Below are positions 47,999-55,125 of a stretch of 55,125 bases of DNA, piece by piece. Origin of the DNA: a virus; the IMG/VR virus record IMGVR_UViG_3300037189_000415, positions 1-55,125 of that record; one strand, given 5' to 3'. The first letter of the stretch is position 1. Each line of letters begins with the position of its first letter. The notes under the pieces are model-generated. The model was not told where the DNA came from and did no database searches. It was given only the letters and a program-made list of their open reading frames with translations. The position numbers and the translations under genes were made by a program.

Positions 47999-48621
47999 AC
48001 TTCAAGAACAACAAGTAATATTGCGATGACATACATCATTCTCCTTTTCCATTTGGCGACTTTCAAACCACGTTTGTAGTCTGCTACCTTTTGTAACCGC
48101 TCCTCCTCTTTCCTCGCTGCTTCCTGCTCTTTACCAATTTGGGCACGCATCTTCTCAAACCGTGTCCACAAATCCCCAAGCTCGGCGGGAGTCTGGTAAA
48201 CCATGACCTCCCGTAGCTCTGCTTGCAGGGTGTCTAGCCTAGATAAGATAAGCACTCGTTGCAGTGCTCGCCTACTAGGTGAAACGTCACCCTTATAAAC
48301 CTTCTTAGCGTTTCTTTCTTCCTCGTAGAACAGTTGTTCTATTTGGTCGTAAGCGTCAAAGAATTTACCTAAATAATCTCCAAGCTGTCCGATGACATCA
48401 TTAGGATCAGTCTTGGCAATTTCCTTGACACGCGCCTTCTCCTTCTCATAATGGACAACCTGCTCTTTGGTTAACTTCTGCCCACCAAACTGCTTATGCA
48501 GATCATCCAGTATTTCCTTGACGTTTCCAGCAGCGCCTTTAACGTCTTTATAAAGTTGACACCCCGTCTTTACTGCTGCAACAGCAGCGTTCGCCGCAGC
48601 TAATAAAGTTAGGGGGTCTAT
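47956..48621 (-). CDS. Helical protein with C-terminal membrane segment (221 aa; ATA start proposed)
   Basis: From an ATA at 48621-48619 the frame reads IDPLTLLAAANAAVAAVKTG then CQLYKDVKGAAGNVKEILDD and EQVVHYEKEKARVKEIAKTD. It continues to a C-terminal TM (RRMMYVIAILLVVLEVWALL). Proteins beginning (M)IDPLTLLAAANAAVAAVKxGC are a known phage type, so the frame upstream of the GTG at 48255 is coding. There is no ATG, GTG or TTG between the upstream stop and 48255 that would include this start. A purine-rich GGTGAG lies upstream of ATA. Alternatively a one-base indel in the five Cs at 48612-48616 would join the ATG at 48629. A role in lysis or membrane change is likely. Confidence 0.6.
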   Translation of the reverse strand: MDPLTLLAAANAAVAAVKTGCQLYKDVKGAAGNVKEILDDLHKQFGGQKLTKEQVVHYEKEKARVKEIAKTDPNDVIGQLGDYLGKFFDAYDQIEQLFYEEERNAKKVYKGDVSPSRRALQRVLILSRLDTLQAELREVMVYQTPAELGDLWTRFEKMRAQIGKEQEAARKEEERLQKVADYKRGLKVAKWKRRMMYVIAILLVVLEVWALLITAAMTRRF

Positions 48622-48637
48622 GGCTCACCATGATTGG

Positions 48638-48793
48638 TTAACAGTTCTTACCTTTGACAAGAACTTTGCCGCCCATAGCGTAACCTTTACCCATCTTTTC
48701 CATCTTTTCTTTCTTCGGGCTTTCTTTACCCTCATGCTTCTTCATAGCTTTCTTGGAGGGATAAGACTCTTTACCGCCGTATTCTTTCATCAT
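48638..48793 (-). CDS. Small Lys-rich protein with GYAMGGKV tag (51 aa)
   Basis: It reads MMKEYGGKESYPSKKAMKKH then KESPKKEKMEKMGKGYAMGG and ends KVLVKGKNC. It is very basic and probably helical. GYAMGGKV lies at residues 37-44. AAGGAG lies seven bases before the ATG; a second ATG follows immediately. It is preceded by the 56-aa gene with a similar tag. The function is unknown. Confidence 0.65.
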   Translation of the reverse strand: MMKEYGGKESYPSKKAMKKHEGKESPKKEKMEKMGKGYAMGGKVLVKGKNC

Positions 48794-48803
48794 GATGTGC
48801 TCC

Positions 48804-48974
48804 TTATTTCTTCTTCATACACTTACCCGCAGCCTTGCACTTAGCAGGGCTAGAGCAACCAGTGCAAAGCTTAATTACTTTGCCGCCTTTTTTATATCCA
48901 GCAACGGCTTTACGCTTTGCTTCGTCTTCTTGTTTACGACGCACTTCTGAGTCAGTCATTAGTCTGAGTGGCAT
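48804..48974 (-). CDS. Small Cys/Lys-rich protein with GYKKGGKV tag (56 aa)
   Basis: It reads MPLRLMTDSEVRRKQEDEAK then RKAVAGYKKGGKVIKLCTGC and SSPAKCKAAGKCMKKK. GYKKGGKV lies at residues 26-33, and four Cys (CTGC, CKAAGKC) in the basic tail may bind zinc or form disulfides. Its stop is 11 bases before the next start. The function is unknown. Confidence 0.65.
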   Translation of the reverse strand: MPLRLMTDSEVRRKQEDEAKRKAVAGYKKGGKVIKLCTGCSSPAKCKAAGKCMKKK

Positions 48975-48987
48975 GATATGTTTCCTT

Positions 48988-49260
48988 TCAGTTTGGTTTA
49001 TCAGCTTTTTCGTCCAACCTTAAAAAAATCTTGTTACAGATTTCTTTAATCTCTTTCATATCCTCTTTATGGTCGCGCTTCATTTCATTCAGCAAGTCGC
49101 GCATCTCATCTTTACGGACATAGTGTTTGGGTAGGTCAACTTCAATCTGGTGAATGTTACGCTGCATACGGTCTCCTGCTTCCCAAAGCTTACGCAAAAA
49201 CCAGCCGGAGATTGTGAGCACCGCGCCAGCACCAATATTGATTAAAGCTTGCCATTCCAT
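48988..49260 (-). CDS. Small membrane protein with coiled coil (90 aa; holin-like)
   Basis: The N-terminal TM (WQALINIGAGAVLTISGWFL, about residues 3-22) is followed by a helical region (DRMQRNIHQIEVDLPKHYVR) and a charged coiled coil (EMRDLLNEMKRDHKEDMKEI). Proteins of this pattern (MEWQALxNIGAGAVLxxxGW) are common next to phage lysis genes, and resemble small holin or XhlA-like proteins. It begins the lysis cassette after the fibre genes. Confidence 0.6.
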   Translation of the reverse strand: MEWQALINIGAGAVLTISGWFLRKLWEAGDRMQRNIHQIEVDLPKHYVRKDEMRDLLNEMKRDHKEDMKEIKEICNKIFLRLDEKADKPN

Positions 49261-49282
49261 TTTGGTGATTCCTTATTTTTAC

Positions 49283-50557
49283 TTACCAAACAGTAACTAC
49301 AACACGACCTGCGCCGCCGTTTCCGCCAGCGTTGAATCCGCCGCCGCCCCCACCACCGGGGGTATTTCCATTCGCGCCGTTACCGCTATCAAATACGCTT
49401 GATGCGCCACCATTACCGCCAGCCATAGACTGCCCGCCAGATGAAGCAGCACCTGCTGCAACAGGCTTACCGCCGCCACCGCCACCACCAAAAATAGAAT
49501 TCTGACCATTACCATCGGTAATTGTGTACCCGTCTACCATTTGTCGTTTGGTAGTATCTTTACGTACACCAGCACCACCGCAAAAATTTGCGAACTGATT
49601 TAGGTACGATCTCCAACTTGGAGCCGTAGAAATCCACGCAGTAGTAACTCCATCCCCAGTCTGTTGACCGCCGGGGAGGGTAGTGAACGGCGCACCGCCA
49701 AGAGCCGTTACGTTCATATCGCCTGCCGTAAAGGAAACCCCTTGCTGGATGCCAAGTCGGCCTTCACCACCACCTACAGAGTACCCTAGAAACGTAGTGG
49801 TTCCGCCAGAAGCGCCATTACCGTCGGAGCTTGTTTTACCCGCACCGCCTTGCCCGACCGTACCGCTGTAAGACGCGTTAGGTAGATCAGCAAGCAGAAT
49901 AAATTTTTCTAAGTATCCGCCACCTCCACCGCCATTGGCATGACTTCCATTAGCAGCGGCACGAGTACCACCAGCACCACCACCCCACATCTGAATGAGT
50001 GCGTATGTGCCTTTATTTGGTTTTGTCCAAGTGAAGTTAGTAACGGCAGCGCCACCTACATCACCTGTAAATGTTTGGCGGTCTACTACTGCGCTGTCCT
50101 CAGTAATAGCGGTAACTAATCCTTTGCTATTTACAGTAAGCCGAGGCGTCAAACCATTGCCACCGAACTGTCCAGCCGATACGCCCGATGCTGCTAACTT
50201 AGAGGATACTACTGCGCCATCAGCTAAATCGCCTTCAATGATCGTACGGATGGGCAAATCACCAAGCAATGCAGCGGTGACACGTAGTTCTACTCTATCG
50301 CCAAGAGCAAATGCGCGAGCCGTAGTACCATCTTGTCCGCGTGTGGCAGTTAGTGTGTCGTTAGTGCGGTTAGTTACTTTTACAACCTCTAGATTATTAG
50401 AGGTGTCAATAATCGTGACGTAGAAATAATTGCCAGACGCAACAGACGCAGCAGGGAAATGCGCCCCTTCACCAACAGCCACATTGATAGTCGTGGCTGT
50501 AGAGGTAATCCCAGCGAGTAGGGTACTATATGCGTTGTTCTTAATTTGTACGCCCAT
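49283..50557 (-). CDS. Tail fibre protein with repeated N-terminal module and Gly-rich C-terminus (424 aa)
   Basis: Residues 1-95 form a module with NNAYSTLLAGITSTATTINV, DTSNNLEVVKVTNR and RGQDGTTARAF, shared with the proteins at 50872 and 54146. The middle contains TVNSKGLVTAITEDSAVVDR, a fibre-type beta repeat. The C-terminal half has runs of Gly and a knotted-looking domain ending GGAGRVVVTVW. Such Gly-rich C-termini are common in phage tail fibres that bind receptors. It precedes the lysis cassette. Confidence 0.75.
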   Translation of the reverse strand: MGVQIKNNAYSTLLAGITSTATTINVAVGEGAHFPAASVASGNYFYVTIIDTSNNLEVVKVTNRTNDTLTATRGQDGTTARAFALGDRVELRVTAALLGDLPIRTIIEGDLADGAVVSSKLAASGVSAGQFGGNGLTPRLTVNSKGLVTAITEDSAVVDRQTFTGDVGGAAVTNFTWTKPNKGTYALIQMWGGGAGGTRAAANGSHANGGGGGGYLEKFILLADLPNASYSGTVGQGGAGKTSSDGNGASGGTTTFLGYSVGGGEGRLGIQQGVSFTAGDMNVTALGGAPFTTLPGGQQTGDGVTTAWISTAPSWRSYLNQFANFCGGAGVRKDTTKRQMVDGYTITDGNGQNSIFGGGGGGGKPVAAGAASSGGQSMAGGNGGASSVFDSGNGANGNTPGGGGGGGFNAGGNGGAGRVVVTVW

Positions 50558-50560
50558 ACT

Positions 50561-50875
50561 TTACTCCGGCTTTGGGTACTTGGCTTTTACAGCTAGACAC
50601 GCATCAGTATACTGCTGTAACTGCGCTGCGTCACCTTTTACGATAGCATCTAGATAATTTTCTATGGGTGGATACGCTAATTTACGTTGGCGCTGGTAGG
50701 CTGTGCGCTCCCACTCACGGTTAAGTCGCAATACCTCAATGTCAAGTTCTGCCTTTGTAGGCTTGTCAATCTGCGTTTCCTGCCACTTTAAAGTGCTGTA
50801 GTCGTTGCCATGAATAGACCAACTAACACCGGGGCATAGCGAGTTAATTGCATCAGTGTAATCAAAGATTCTCAT
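50561..50875 (-). CDS. XkdW/tail-fibre-assembly-like protein (104 aa)
   Basis: The sequence has CPGVSWSIHGNDYSTLKWQE near the start and YPPIENYLDAIVKGDAAQLQ then QYTDACLAVKAKYPKPE at the end. The YPPxxxxLDAxxKGD pattern and the KAKYPKP end are typical of small tail fibre assembly or XkdW-like proteins in phage fibre clusters. It overlaps the fibre gene upstream by four bases. It may act as a chaperone for fibre folding. Confidence 0.7.
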   Translation of the reverse strand: MRIFDYTDAINSLCPGVSWSIHGNDYSTLKWQETQIDKPTKAELDIEVLRLNREWERTAYQRQRKLAYPPIENYLDAIVKGDAAQLQQYTDACLAVKAKYPKPE

Positions 50876-51873
50876 TGTGCAATCTCCTGAAGCATGATCG
50901 AACTTGTACCAATTTCATAGTTAGCTTGCCCAGCATCAGTACCGCCATATGCACGATTAAGTCGGAACGTAACAGCATTACCATTTGAACCAAAGACTTG
51001 AAGCTTATACTCAACAGCCGATGTACTAGCCGGACTATCTAGATAGGTCATTACTTGACTTGATGGAGTAGATGAGTCATCCGGATCGTAGATAGGAATT
51101 TTCCATCCTACCCAGTTAGCAGCAGTTACTGCCGCGTTATTTCCAATCTGACTACCATTACGTGTAAGACGGAAAATATATTGAGAACCCGAGGACGCCT
51201 CAAAGGTTAGGTCATATGTAAGGAGGATTTTGCTGGTGGAGTACTTCGGCGTAATCGAGAACGTCATTGCCGCTATTTCAACTGCCGTATTTGCAGATGA
51301 AACATAGGAGGCAACTGTATCTACCTTTTGGTGCAGCGTCTGGATAATCATTCCGGGAGCTATCAGACCGCCTGTATCAGCGTTAATACGGTGTCCGGCA
51401 GGGATAACAATCTCATTCGATGGGCCTCGCAGTTCAGGAACAATCAAAGTTCCTGACATTGTGTCGCCAGATTTCTTTACTACCTCGTTGACTCGTGGAA
51501 CTTGATTATTGGTAGCGTTGGCAGGAGCTTCAACATGTCCTATTAACGCCCCGCCGCCTTTAGATAACTTATCGTCGATCAATCCTTGAGTGACCCGCAG
51601 TTCTACGCGGGAGGTAGAGGCGTATTCGCGTGCGGTCGTACCATCCTGACCACGCACTACCGTAAACGTATCTGTAGATACAGCCGTTACTTTGACTACT
51701 TCAAGATTGTTTGCGGTATCAATCAGCGTCAGAAAAAAGAAATCTCCTGACCCACCTGCAATAGATGGAAAACGCACGCCAGTACCTACAGTCACATTGA
51801 GGGCTGTACCAGAACTGGAGAGCGTTGCCGCCAGCGTACTGTATGCGTTGTTCTTTACAAGTGCGACGCCCAT
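50872..51873 (-). CDS. Tail fibre protein with repeated N-terminal module (333 aa)
   Basis: Residues 1-95 match the N-terminal module of the proteins at 49283 and 54146 (KNNAYSTLAATLSSSGTALN, NLEVVKVTAV, RGQDGTTAR). A middle segment KKSGDTMSGTLIVPEL is a short fibre repeat, and the C-terminal part (TSKILLTYDLTFEASSGSQY to SSIMLQEIAQ) is a beta-sandwich typical of a receptor-binding domain. It is followed by the XkdW-like gene with a four-base overlap. Confidence 0.72.
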   Translation of the reverse strand: MGVALVKNNAYSTLAATLSSSGTALNVTVGTGVRFPSIAGGSGDFFFLTLIDTANNLEVVKVTAVSTDTFTVVRGQDGTTAREYASTSRVELRVTQGLIDDKLSKGGGALIGHVEAPANATNNQVPRVNEVVKKSGDTMSGTLIVPELRGPSNEIVIPAGHRINADTGGLIAPGMIIQTLHQKVDTVASYVSSANTAVEIAAMTFSITPKYSTSKILLTYDLTFEASSGSQYIFRLTRNGSQIGNNAAVTAANWVGWKIPIYDPDDSSTPSSQVMTYLDSPASTSAVEYKLQVFGSNGNAVTFRLNRAYGGTDAGQANYEIGTSSIMLQEIAQ

Positions 51874-51889
51874 AATTTAATCCCGCAAT

Positions 51890-52156
51890 CTACTTGATGA
51901 TGTTTACAATTCTACTACCGCCCTCTAGAGCAGTAAACTCATGCGCCTGATTTGGTGGAAAATCAACCACCGCCCCTGCGCTGTATTCTTCTGACCACTT
52001 ATCTCCATGCGCTTTAACCTTGCCCCGCGCCACAATGGTAATGTGAGCATTACCCTCAACATGAGTGTGCATAGGTAGAGTATCGCCAACTTGCTCAAAG
52101 GTATAAACCATTCCAGAAAGTTTTCCTGTGTTTATAGGGATGCTAAGCAATGACAT
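51890..52156 (-). CDS. Cupin protein in the fibre cluster (88 aa)
   Basis: It has a cupin core: MHTHVEGNAHITIVARGKVK with His-x-His and Glu, then PPNQAHEFTAL with a further His. These are the usual metal ligands. The start at 52156 (MSLLSIPINTG) has GGAG eight bases upstream, and an earlier Met would add five residues. Cupins are rare in fibre clusters; it may be a sugar-modifying or sugar-binding enzyme for the fibre. It overlaps the next upstream gene by 14 bases. Confidence 0.75.
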   Translation of the reverse strand: MSLLSIPINTGKLSGMVYTFEQVGDTLPMHTHVEGNAHITIVARGKVKAHGDKWSEEYSAGAVVDFPPNQAHEFTALEGGSRIVNIIK

Positions 52157-52382
52157 TTGGTGTGTCTCCAACTATTGTTGGGGTTGGAGGTAAAGGCACA
52201 GGCACTGCTTTGATAGTCGCATCAGCAGGGTCAAAATACCAAAAATCAGCAACTACCTCATCAGCACAATCCAGCCAATACAAAGGGTCAGATACAGAAA
52301 AAATGTTTTTTTCGGGTTCTACTTGTGCAATACGAAAACCGTTTGGTACAAGTTCATTTGGGCAAATCAATGCTTTTTTCAT
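52143..52382 (-). CDS. Hypothetical small fibre-cluster protein (79 aa)
   Basis: From the Met at 52382 it reads MKKALICPNELVPNGFRIAQ then EPEKNIFSVSDPLYWLDCAD and a Pro-rich end (VPLPPTPTIVGDTPN). The start lies one base after the stop of the Gly-rich fibre gene. Proteins of this pattern are common in podovirus fibre clusters; the function is unknown and may be assembly. Confidence 0.6.
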   Translation of the reverse strand: MKKALICPNELVPNGFRIAQVEPEKNIFSVSDPLYWLDCADEVVADFWYFDPADATIKAVPVPLPPTPTIVGDTPNVIA

Positions 52383-52383
52383 C

Positions 52384-53286
52384 TTAATACTCCACAATTA
52401 CAACACCTGCCCCACCAACAGCACCTGTTGAACTACCGGAATTACAGGAACAACCACCTGCTCCACCCCCATAAAAAGCGCCCGGAACACCATTCCCAGC
52501 AGCGCCAGTTCCGTTTCCCGCACCGCTTGTCGATCCACCAAAGAAAGAAGAACCGCCAGTACCACCAGCGGTATTTGGAATCCCACCGCCACCGCCAGAC
52601 CCTTTTATATTTAAATCTCCGCCCGAACCTAAGCCGCCCGTACCACCCGTACTTCCTGACTGACCTGTTACTCCTACCGTTCCTCCCCCACCGGTAGCAG
52701 AAATAGTTGAAATAATTTGAGTACCTGAAGCAACGCTGCTTGTGCCGCCAGTGCCACCATTACCGGGTGTAGCCGAGCCAGCCGTTCCACCAGTGCCAAC
52801 TGTAATATTTAGTGTTTTACCAATCGTTAGGCCAGAAAATATTTTGATTGCTGCACCACCTCCACCCGCACCTGCACTACTACCAACGCCGCAGCTTTCT
52901 ACCCCGCCGCCAGAACCGCCGCCTGCTGCAACTACGGTGACTTTAATTTTCGTAGCTGGGATTGGATATGATGCGTTGCTCGATGTCAACACAACCATGT
53001 TAGAAAATCCAACTGGTTTAGCTTCCCAAGCATGTCCATTAGATACAACTGCCATACCTTGTGGGGTATAAGGTGACGGCAAACTGTTCTGCTGCATAGA
53101 AGTTTGAACTACCGAACCAGAGCCAGTAGATACAACCCCTGCATCGAGAGTTCCGCCATCAAATATTAAATTACCCGATGTCGGACTATATGCAACCCAC
53201 GATAGACCATCCCACCGCCAAACTGAATTGTTGGCAGTAAATACCTGCCCTACTGACGGGCTTGCTGGGAAGTCGATAGCTGCCAT
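52384..53286 (-). CDS. Gly-rich tail fibre protein (300 aa)
   Basis: The N-terminus MAAIDFPASPSVGQVFTANN is typical of a short fibre-head domain (WRWDGLSWVAYSPTSG follows). The C-terminal two thirds are very rich in Gly, Ser and Thr, with repeated GG(T/S)GG, ending GGAGVVIVEY. Such domains form elongated beta or polyproline-like structures in fibres. No catalytic motif is seen. It overlaps nothing and is followed by the 285-aa gene with two-base spacing. Confidence 0.75.
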   Translation of the reverse strand: MAAIDFPASPSVGQVFTANNSVWRWDGLSWVAYSPTSGNLIFDGGTLDAGVVSTGSGSVVQTSMQQNSLPSPYTPQGMAVVSNGHAWEAKPVGFSNMVVLTSSNASYPIPATKIKVTVVAAGGGSGGGVESCGVGSSAGAGGGGAAIKIFSGLTIGKTLNITVGTGGTAGSATPGNGGTGGTSSVASGTQIISTISATGGGGTVGVTGQSGSTGGTGGLGSGGDLNIKGSGGGGGIPNTAGGTGGSSFFGGSTSGAGNGTGAAGNGVPGAFYGGGAGGCSCNSGSSTGAVGGAGVVIVEY

Positions 53287-53288
53287 GA

Positions 53289-54146
53289 TTAAGCAAACGC
53301 TCCAGTGTTATCAGAAGGCAAACGAGTAATCTTGTAATAGCTACCTGCTAACGGCGTCACTGAACCTGCGCTTGAAGTAACTTGTAAGTTAAGCGTACCG
53401 CCGGTTGTTGCATTAGCTTGAAATAAAGCGCGAATAGTGTACCGATGGTTAACCGCAGTAGTTAGTGAACCTGTTACAGGGAGAGCACCTGCCGCTGCTG
53501 TAGATGCAGCCAGCGCCGCCGTTTGTGGTGTACCGACAGTAGCAACTCCCCCTACAGGTGTACCAACATAAGACGCAGAGTTAAAGACAGGGGCGTTACT
53601 AAATGTCATTGTAAAAGTAACAGTACCCGCTGTTGTTTTAGTGAAAAATAAATCAGCTTCAAACTCGTAGAGAATACTTGAGTCCAATCCCAAGCCGGAC
53701 GTAGAGCCGAAAAAGTTTGCAATAGTGGGGCCAATTGCTGCGCCACTTGCAGTCAATCTACGAAGATGGATAGACGCGAGATACCCGCGTCCGTCGGTTA
53801 CGTCATCGGTGGTGTAAAAAGCGTTGCCATCAAACTCCATTGCACCTGCTACTGGTGTGGTTAGCAATGAACCCGCAACAAAATCAAGGGGCGCTAATGC
53901 GGTTGTTCCCGCGTTAATATTTAGATTTGAAACTGTAGGCGAAGTTAGCGTTTTATTCGTCAACGTCTGTGTTGCATCCAGCGTCACTGGGTTATAGTTC
54001 AACGAATTCCATGCAGTCGAGCCATTCCCGATTTTAAAGTTACCCGTGTCGGTCTCATATCCAAACTCTCCCGACGCTAATGTCGGGTTTGCGGAAGTCC
54101 AGTTTGCCGCTGTATCGCGGCGAAGTTGAATAGTTACATTAGGCAT
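53289..54146 (-). CDS. Tail fibre protein with RRDTAANWTSANP and TLTNKTLTSPT repeats (285 aa)
   Basis: The N-terminal part MPNVTIQLRRDTAANWTSAN, then GEFGYETDTGNFKIGNGSTA, is a known phage fibre head pattern (major tropism determinant or hyaluronidase-like type). A short repeat TQTLTNKTLTSPTVSNLNIN follows at about residues 60-80. The rest is beta-rich (TVTFTMTFSNAPVFNSASY). The protein overlaps the next gene by one base. It probably forms a side-fibre or baseplate spike. Confidence 0.72.
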   Translation of the reverse strand: MPNVTIQLRRDTAANWTSANPTLASGEFGYETDTGNFKIGNGSTAWNSLNYNPVTLDATQTLTNKTLTSPTVSNLNINAGTTALAPLDFVAGSLLTTPVAGAMEFDGNAFYTTDDVTDGRGYLASIHLRRLTASGAAIGPTIANFFGSTSGLGLDSSILYEFEADLFFTKTTAGTVTFTMTFSNAPVFNSASYVGTPVGGVATVGTPQTAALAASTAAAGALPVTGSLTTAVNHRYTIRALFQANATTGGTLNLQVTSSAGSVTPLAGSYYKITRLPSDNTGAFA

Positions 54147-54676
54147 TATGTTGATGCTCCACCGTTAATTACAGAGATTGCGTAATACGACGTTACCGCC
54201 GCAGGCCCTCCGTCGAAAGAAGAAAAAGTGATTCCAGATGATCCAGCCGCCGCACTTACCCACTGCGAAGTGTTACCGTCGTTGTAATACACTTTGAGAT
54301 CGCCGGTATCAGTTTGAAACCACGCATTACCCGTGTCAATAGACCCAGTAGGAGGGGTTTCAGCAACCTCAAAAGCAACTGCCTTTCGTAGCGTGTCGGC
54401 AGTAATTCGGCACTCAATACGGTCACCAGTTACAAAAGCTCTAGCAGTCGTACTTTCTTGCGCACGAGTAATGGTTAGAGTATCGGTAGACCTCGCCGTA
54501 CACTTTACGATTTCTAAATTTGCACTAGCATCAATCAACGTCGCATAGAAGTAATCCCCAGCACTGAGCGAAGGGAACTTAGCCCCCTGCCCAGTTTGGA
54601 GAGTTACAGAAGTATCAGAGCTAGAGATACCACTAGCCAATACTCCGAACGCATTGTTGGCAAATTTAATCGGCAT
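54146..54676 (-). CDS. Tail fibre protein, short, with repeated N-terminal module (176 aa)
   Basis: Residues 1-90 carry the module NNAFGVLASGISSSDTSVTL, NLEIVKCTARSTDTLTITRA and ARAFVTGDRIECR, shared with the genes at 49283 and 50872. The C-terminal part contains FQTDTGDLKVYYNDGNTSQW, a short fibre-head motif, and ends SVINGGAST. The protein is the smallest of the three and may be an adaptor that anchors the others. It abuts the gene to the left by one base. Confidence 0.7.
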   Translation of the reverse strand: MPIKFANNAFGVLASGISSSDTSVTLQTGQGAKFPSLSAGDYFYATLIDASANLEIVKCTARSTDTLTITRAQESTTARAFVTGDRIECRITADTLRKAVAFEVAETPPTGSIDTGNAWFQTDTGDLKVYYNDGNTSQWVSAAAGSSGITFSSFDGGPAAVTSYYAISVINGGAST

Positions 54677-54678
54677 GA

Positions 54679-55125
54679 TTAGCTAATCGTCACTGTCCAA
54701 GAGATAGTCAATGTATCTGCTGCGCCTTTGTTAATCACAGCAAAGATTGTGCGGCAAAGCAGAATTTGTGTCGAGGTAGGTGATGCAGCGTATGTACCGT
54801 AGTTGAAGATACCTGCTTCGACCAATGCACCTGTACCAACACCGGGGTTGAATGTGCAAGCGTAAGTAACAGCGTTGCTGGTGTTCACTGTACTGGTCAG
54901 CGCAGTACGGCTAGAGCCTACTTCTGCTGCAAGATTTGTGTCGCCTGCGGCAGGGGCTGTGTTACTTGTGCCAACCGCCATGTGCGACATAACAGTCGCA
55001 GTGTTGTCTTTCATGCGAGACGCCATAAACTCGCGTCCTGTTAGGACTACGAGGTTGTCAATCTCACGCTCATCTTTGATGTTGCCTTGGGCATCAGCCA
55101 ACAAGATGTTGACCTTACCTGTCAT
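54679..55125 (-). CDS. Fibre-cluster structural protein, possibly partial at the window edge (148 aa seen)
   Basis: It begins MTGKVNILLADAQGNIKDER with the ATG exactly at the last base, then DNLVVLTGREFMASRMKDNT, which resembles the start of small phage tail proteins. The rest is Thr/Ala-rich beta structure ending SWTVTIS. As no upstream DNA is visible, the ribosome binding site cannot be checked and the gene may start earlier. It heads the leftward fibre cluster. Confidence 0.65.
   Translation of the reverse strand: MTGKVNILLADAQGNIKDEREIDNLVVLTGREFMASRMKDNTATVMSHMAVGTSNTAPAAGDTNLAAEVGSSRTALTSTVNTSNAVTYACTFNPGVGTGALVEAGIFNYGTYAASPTSTQILLCRTIFAVINKGAADTLTISWTVTIS

Noticed and set aside
1-55125. 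Circular closure of the window
   Set aside because: No repeat links the ends. Joining them would fuse the frame at 1-288 in frame with the gene at 54679-55125 without a stop between them, so material is probably missing.
1-55125. Integrase, phage RNA polymerase, tRNA or CRISPR array
   Set aside because: I looked for tyrosine recombinase, single-subunit RNA polymerase, cloverleaf and direct-repeat patterns and saw none.

Overview
The window is a large segment of a tailed double-stranded DNA bacteriophage, podovirus-like in architecture. It carries small and large terminase, portal, scaffold, coat protein, two stubby-tail adaptor proteins, a lysis cassette, and a set of large internal (ejected) virion proteins, one with a lytic transglycosylase domain. 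There is no tape-measure protein, tail sheath, integrase, phage RNA polymerase, tRNA or CRISPR array that I can see. The many sigma70-like TTGACA boxes and AGGAG ribosome binding sites suggest a proteobacterial host and use of host RNA polymerase. The composition and the lysis and tail-fibre protein types fit an uncultured phage of an aquatic Gram-negative bacterium, but the host is inference. Both edges lie in or at genes: a BppU-like CDS runs off position 1, and the last CDS starts exactly at 55125. The genome is therefore probably not complete here.

Layout. (1) Positions 1-10245, minus strand, head module. Read from right to left it has TerS, a 66-aa protein, a tail-collar-like protein, TerL, a terminator and promoter, a 133-aa beta-rich protein, portal, an 83-aa protein, scaffold, coat, a decoration-like protein, several small proteins, two paired 217-aa adaptors, and a BppU-like fibre or baseplate protein. 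(2) Positions 10246-10599, divergent control region. (3) Positions 10600-29531, plus strand, early and replication module. It starts with two paralogous 100-106-aa genes, each with its own promoter-like box and a shared translation leader. They flank a 600-base non-coding stretch full of TAGATAG/CTATCTA repeats (candidate origin or operator array). A tight operon follows: small membrane proteins, a MoxR-type AAA+ ATPase with a VWA-zincin partner, a possible DNA-modification protein (Nmad5-like), a proteasome-like Ntn hydrolase, DUF3310, PolA-type DNA polymerase with Leu at the 762-equivalent site, a Cas4/RecB-like nuclease, a VRR-NUC nuclease, an SNF2 helicase, a possible ssDNA-handling pair, an HTH regulator and a primase-helicase. 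(4) Positions 29525-55125, minus strand, late module. Read from right to left it has a tail-fibre cluster with repeated N-terminal modules, a lysis cassette (TM/coiled-coil proteins, 3TM holin, M15 endolysin), a 794-aa tail protein, and the internal virion proteins, ending in a 2855-aa polyvalent protein.

Working together. The early genes remodel the host and replicate DNA with a PolA/primase-helicase/SNF2/nuclease set. The head module packages DNA, the internal proteins are probably ejected to breach the envelope and disarm the host, and the lysis cassette releases progeny. The most unusual items are the MoxR/282-aa/VWA-zincin cassette, the phage Ntn hydrolase, the SLT plus SGNH fusion, the giant polyvalent protein, the TAGATAG array, the duplicated promoter-leader-gene units, and a recurring GYxxGG(K/R)V tag in unrelated small proteins.
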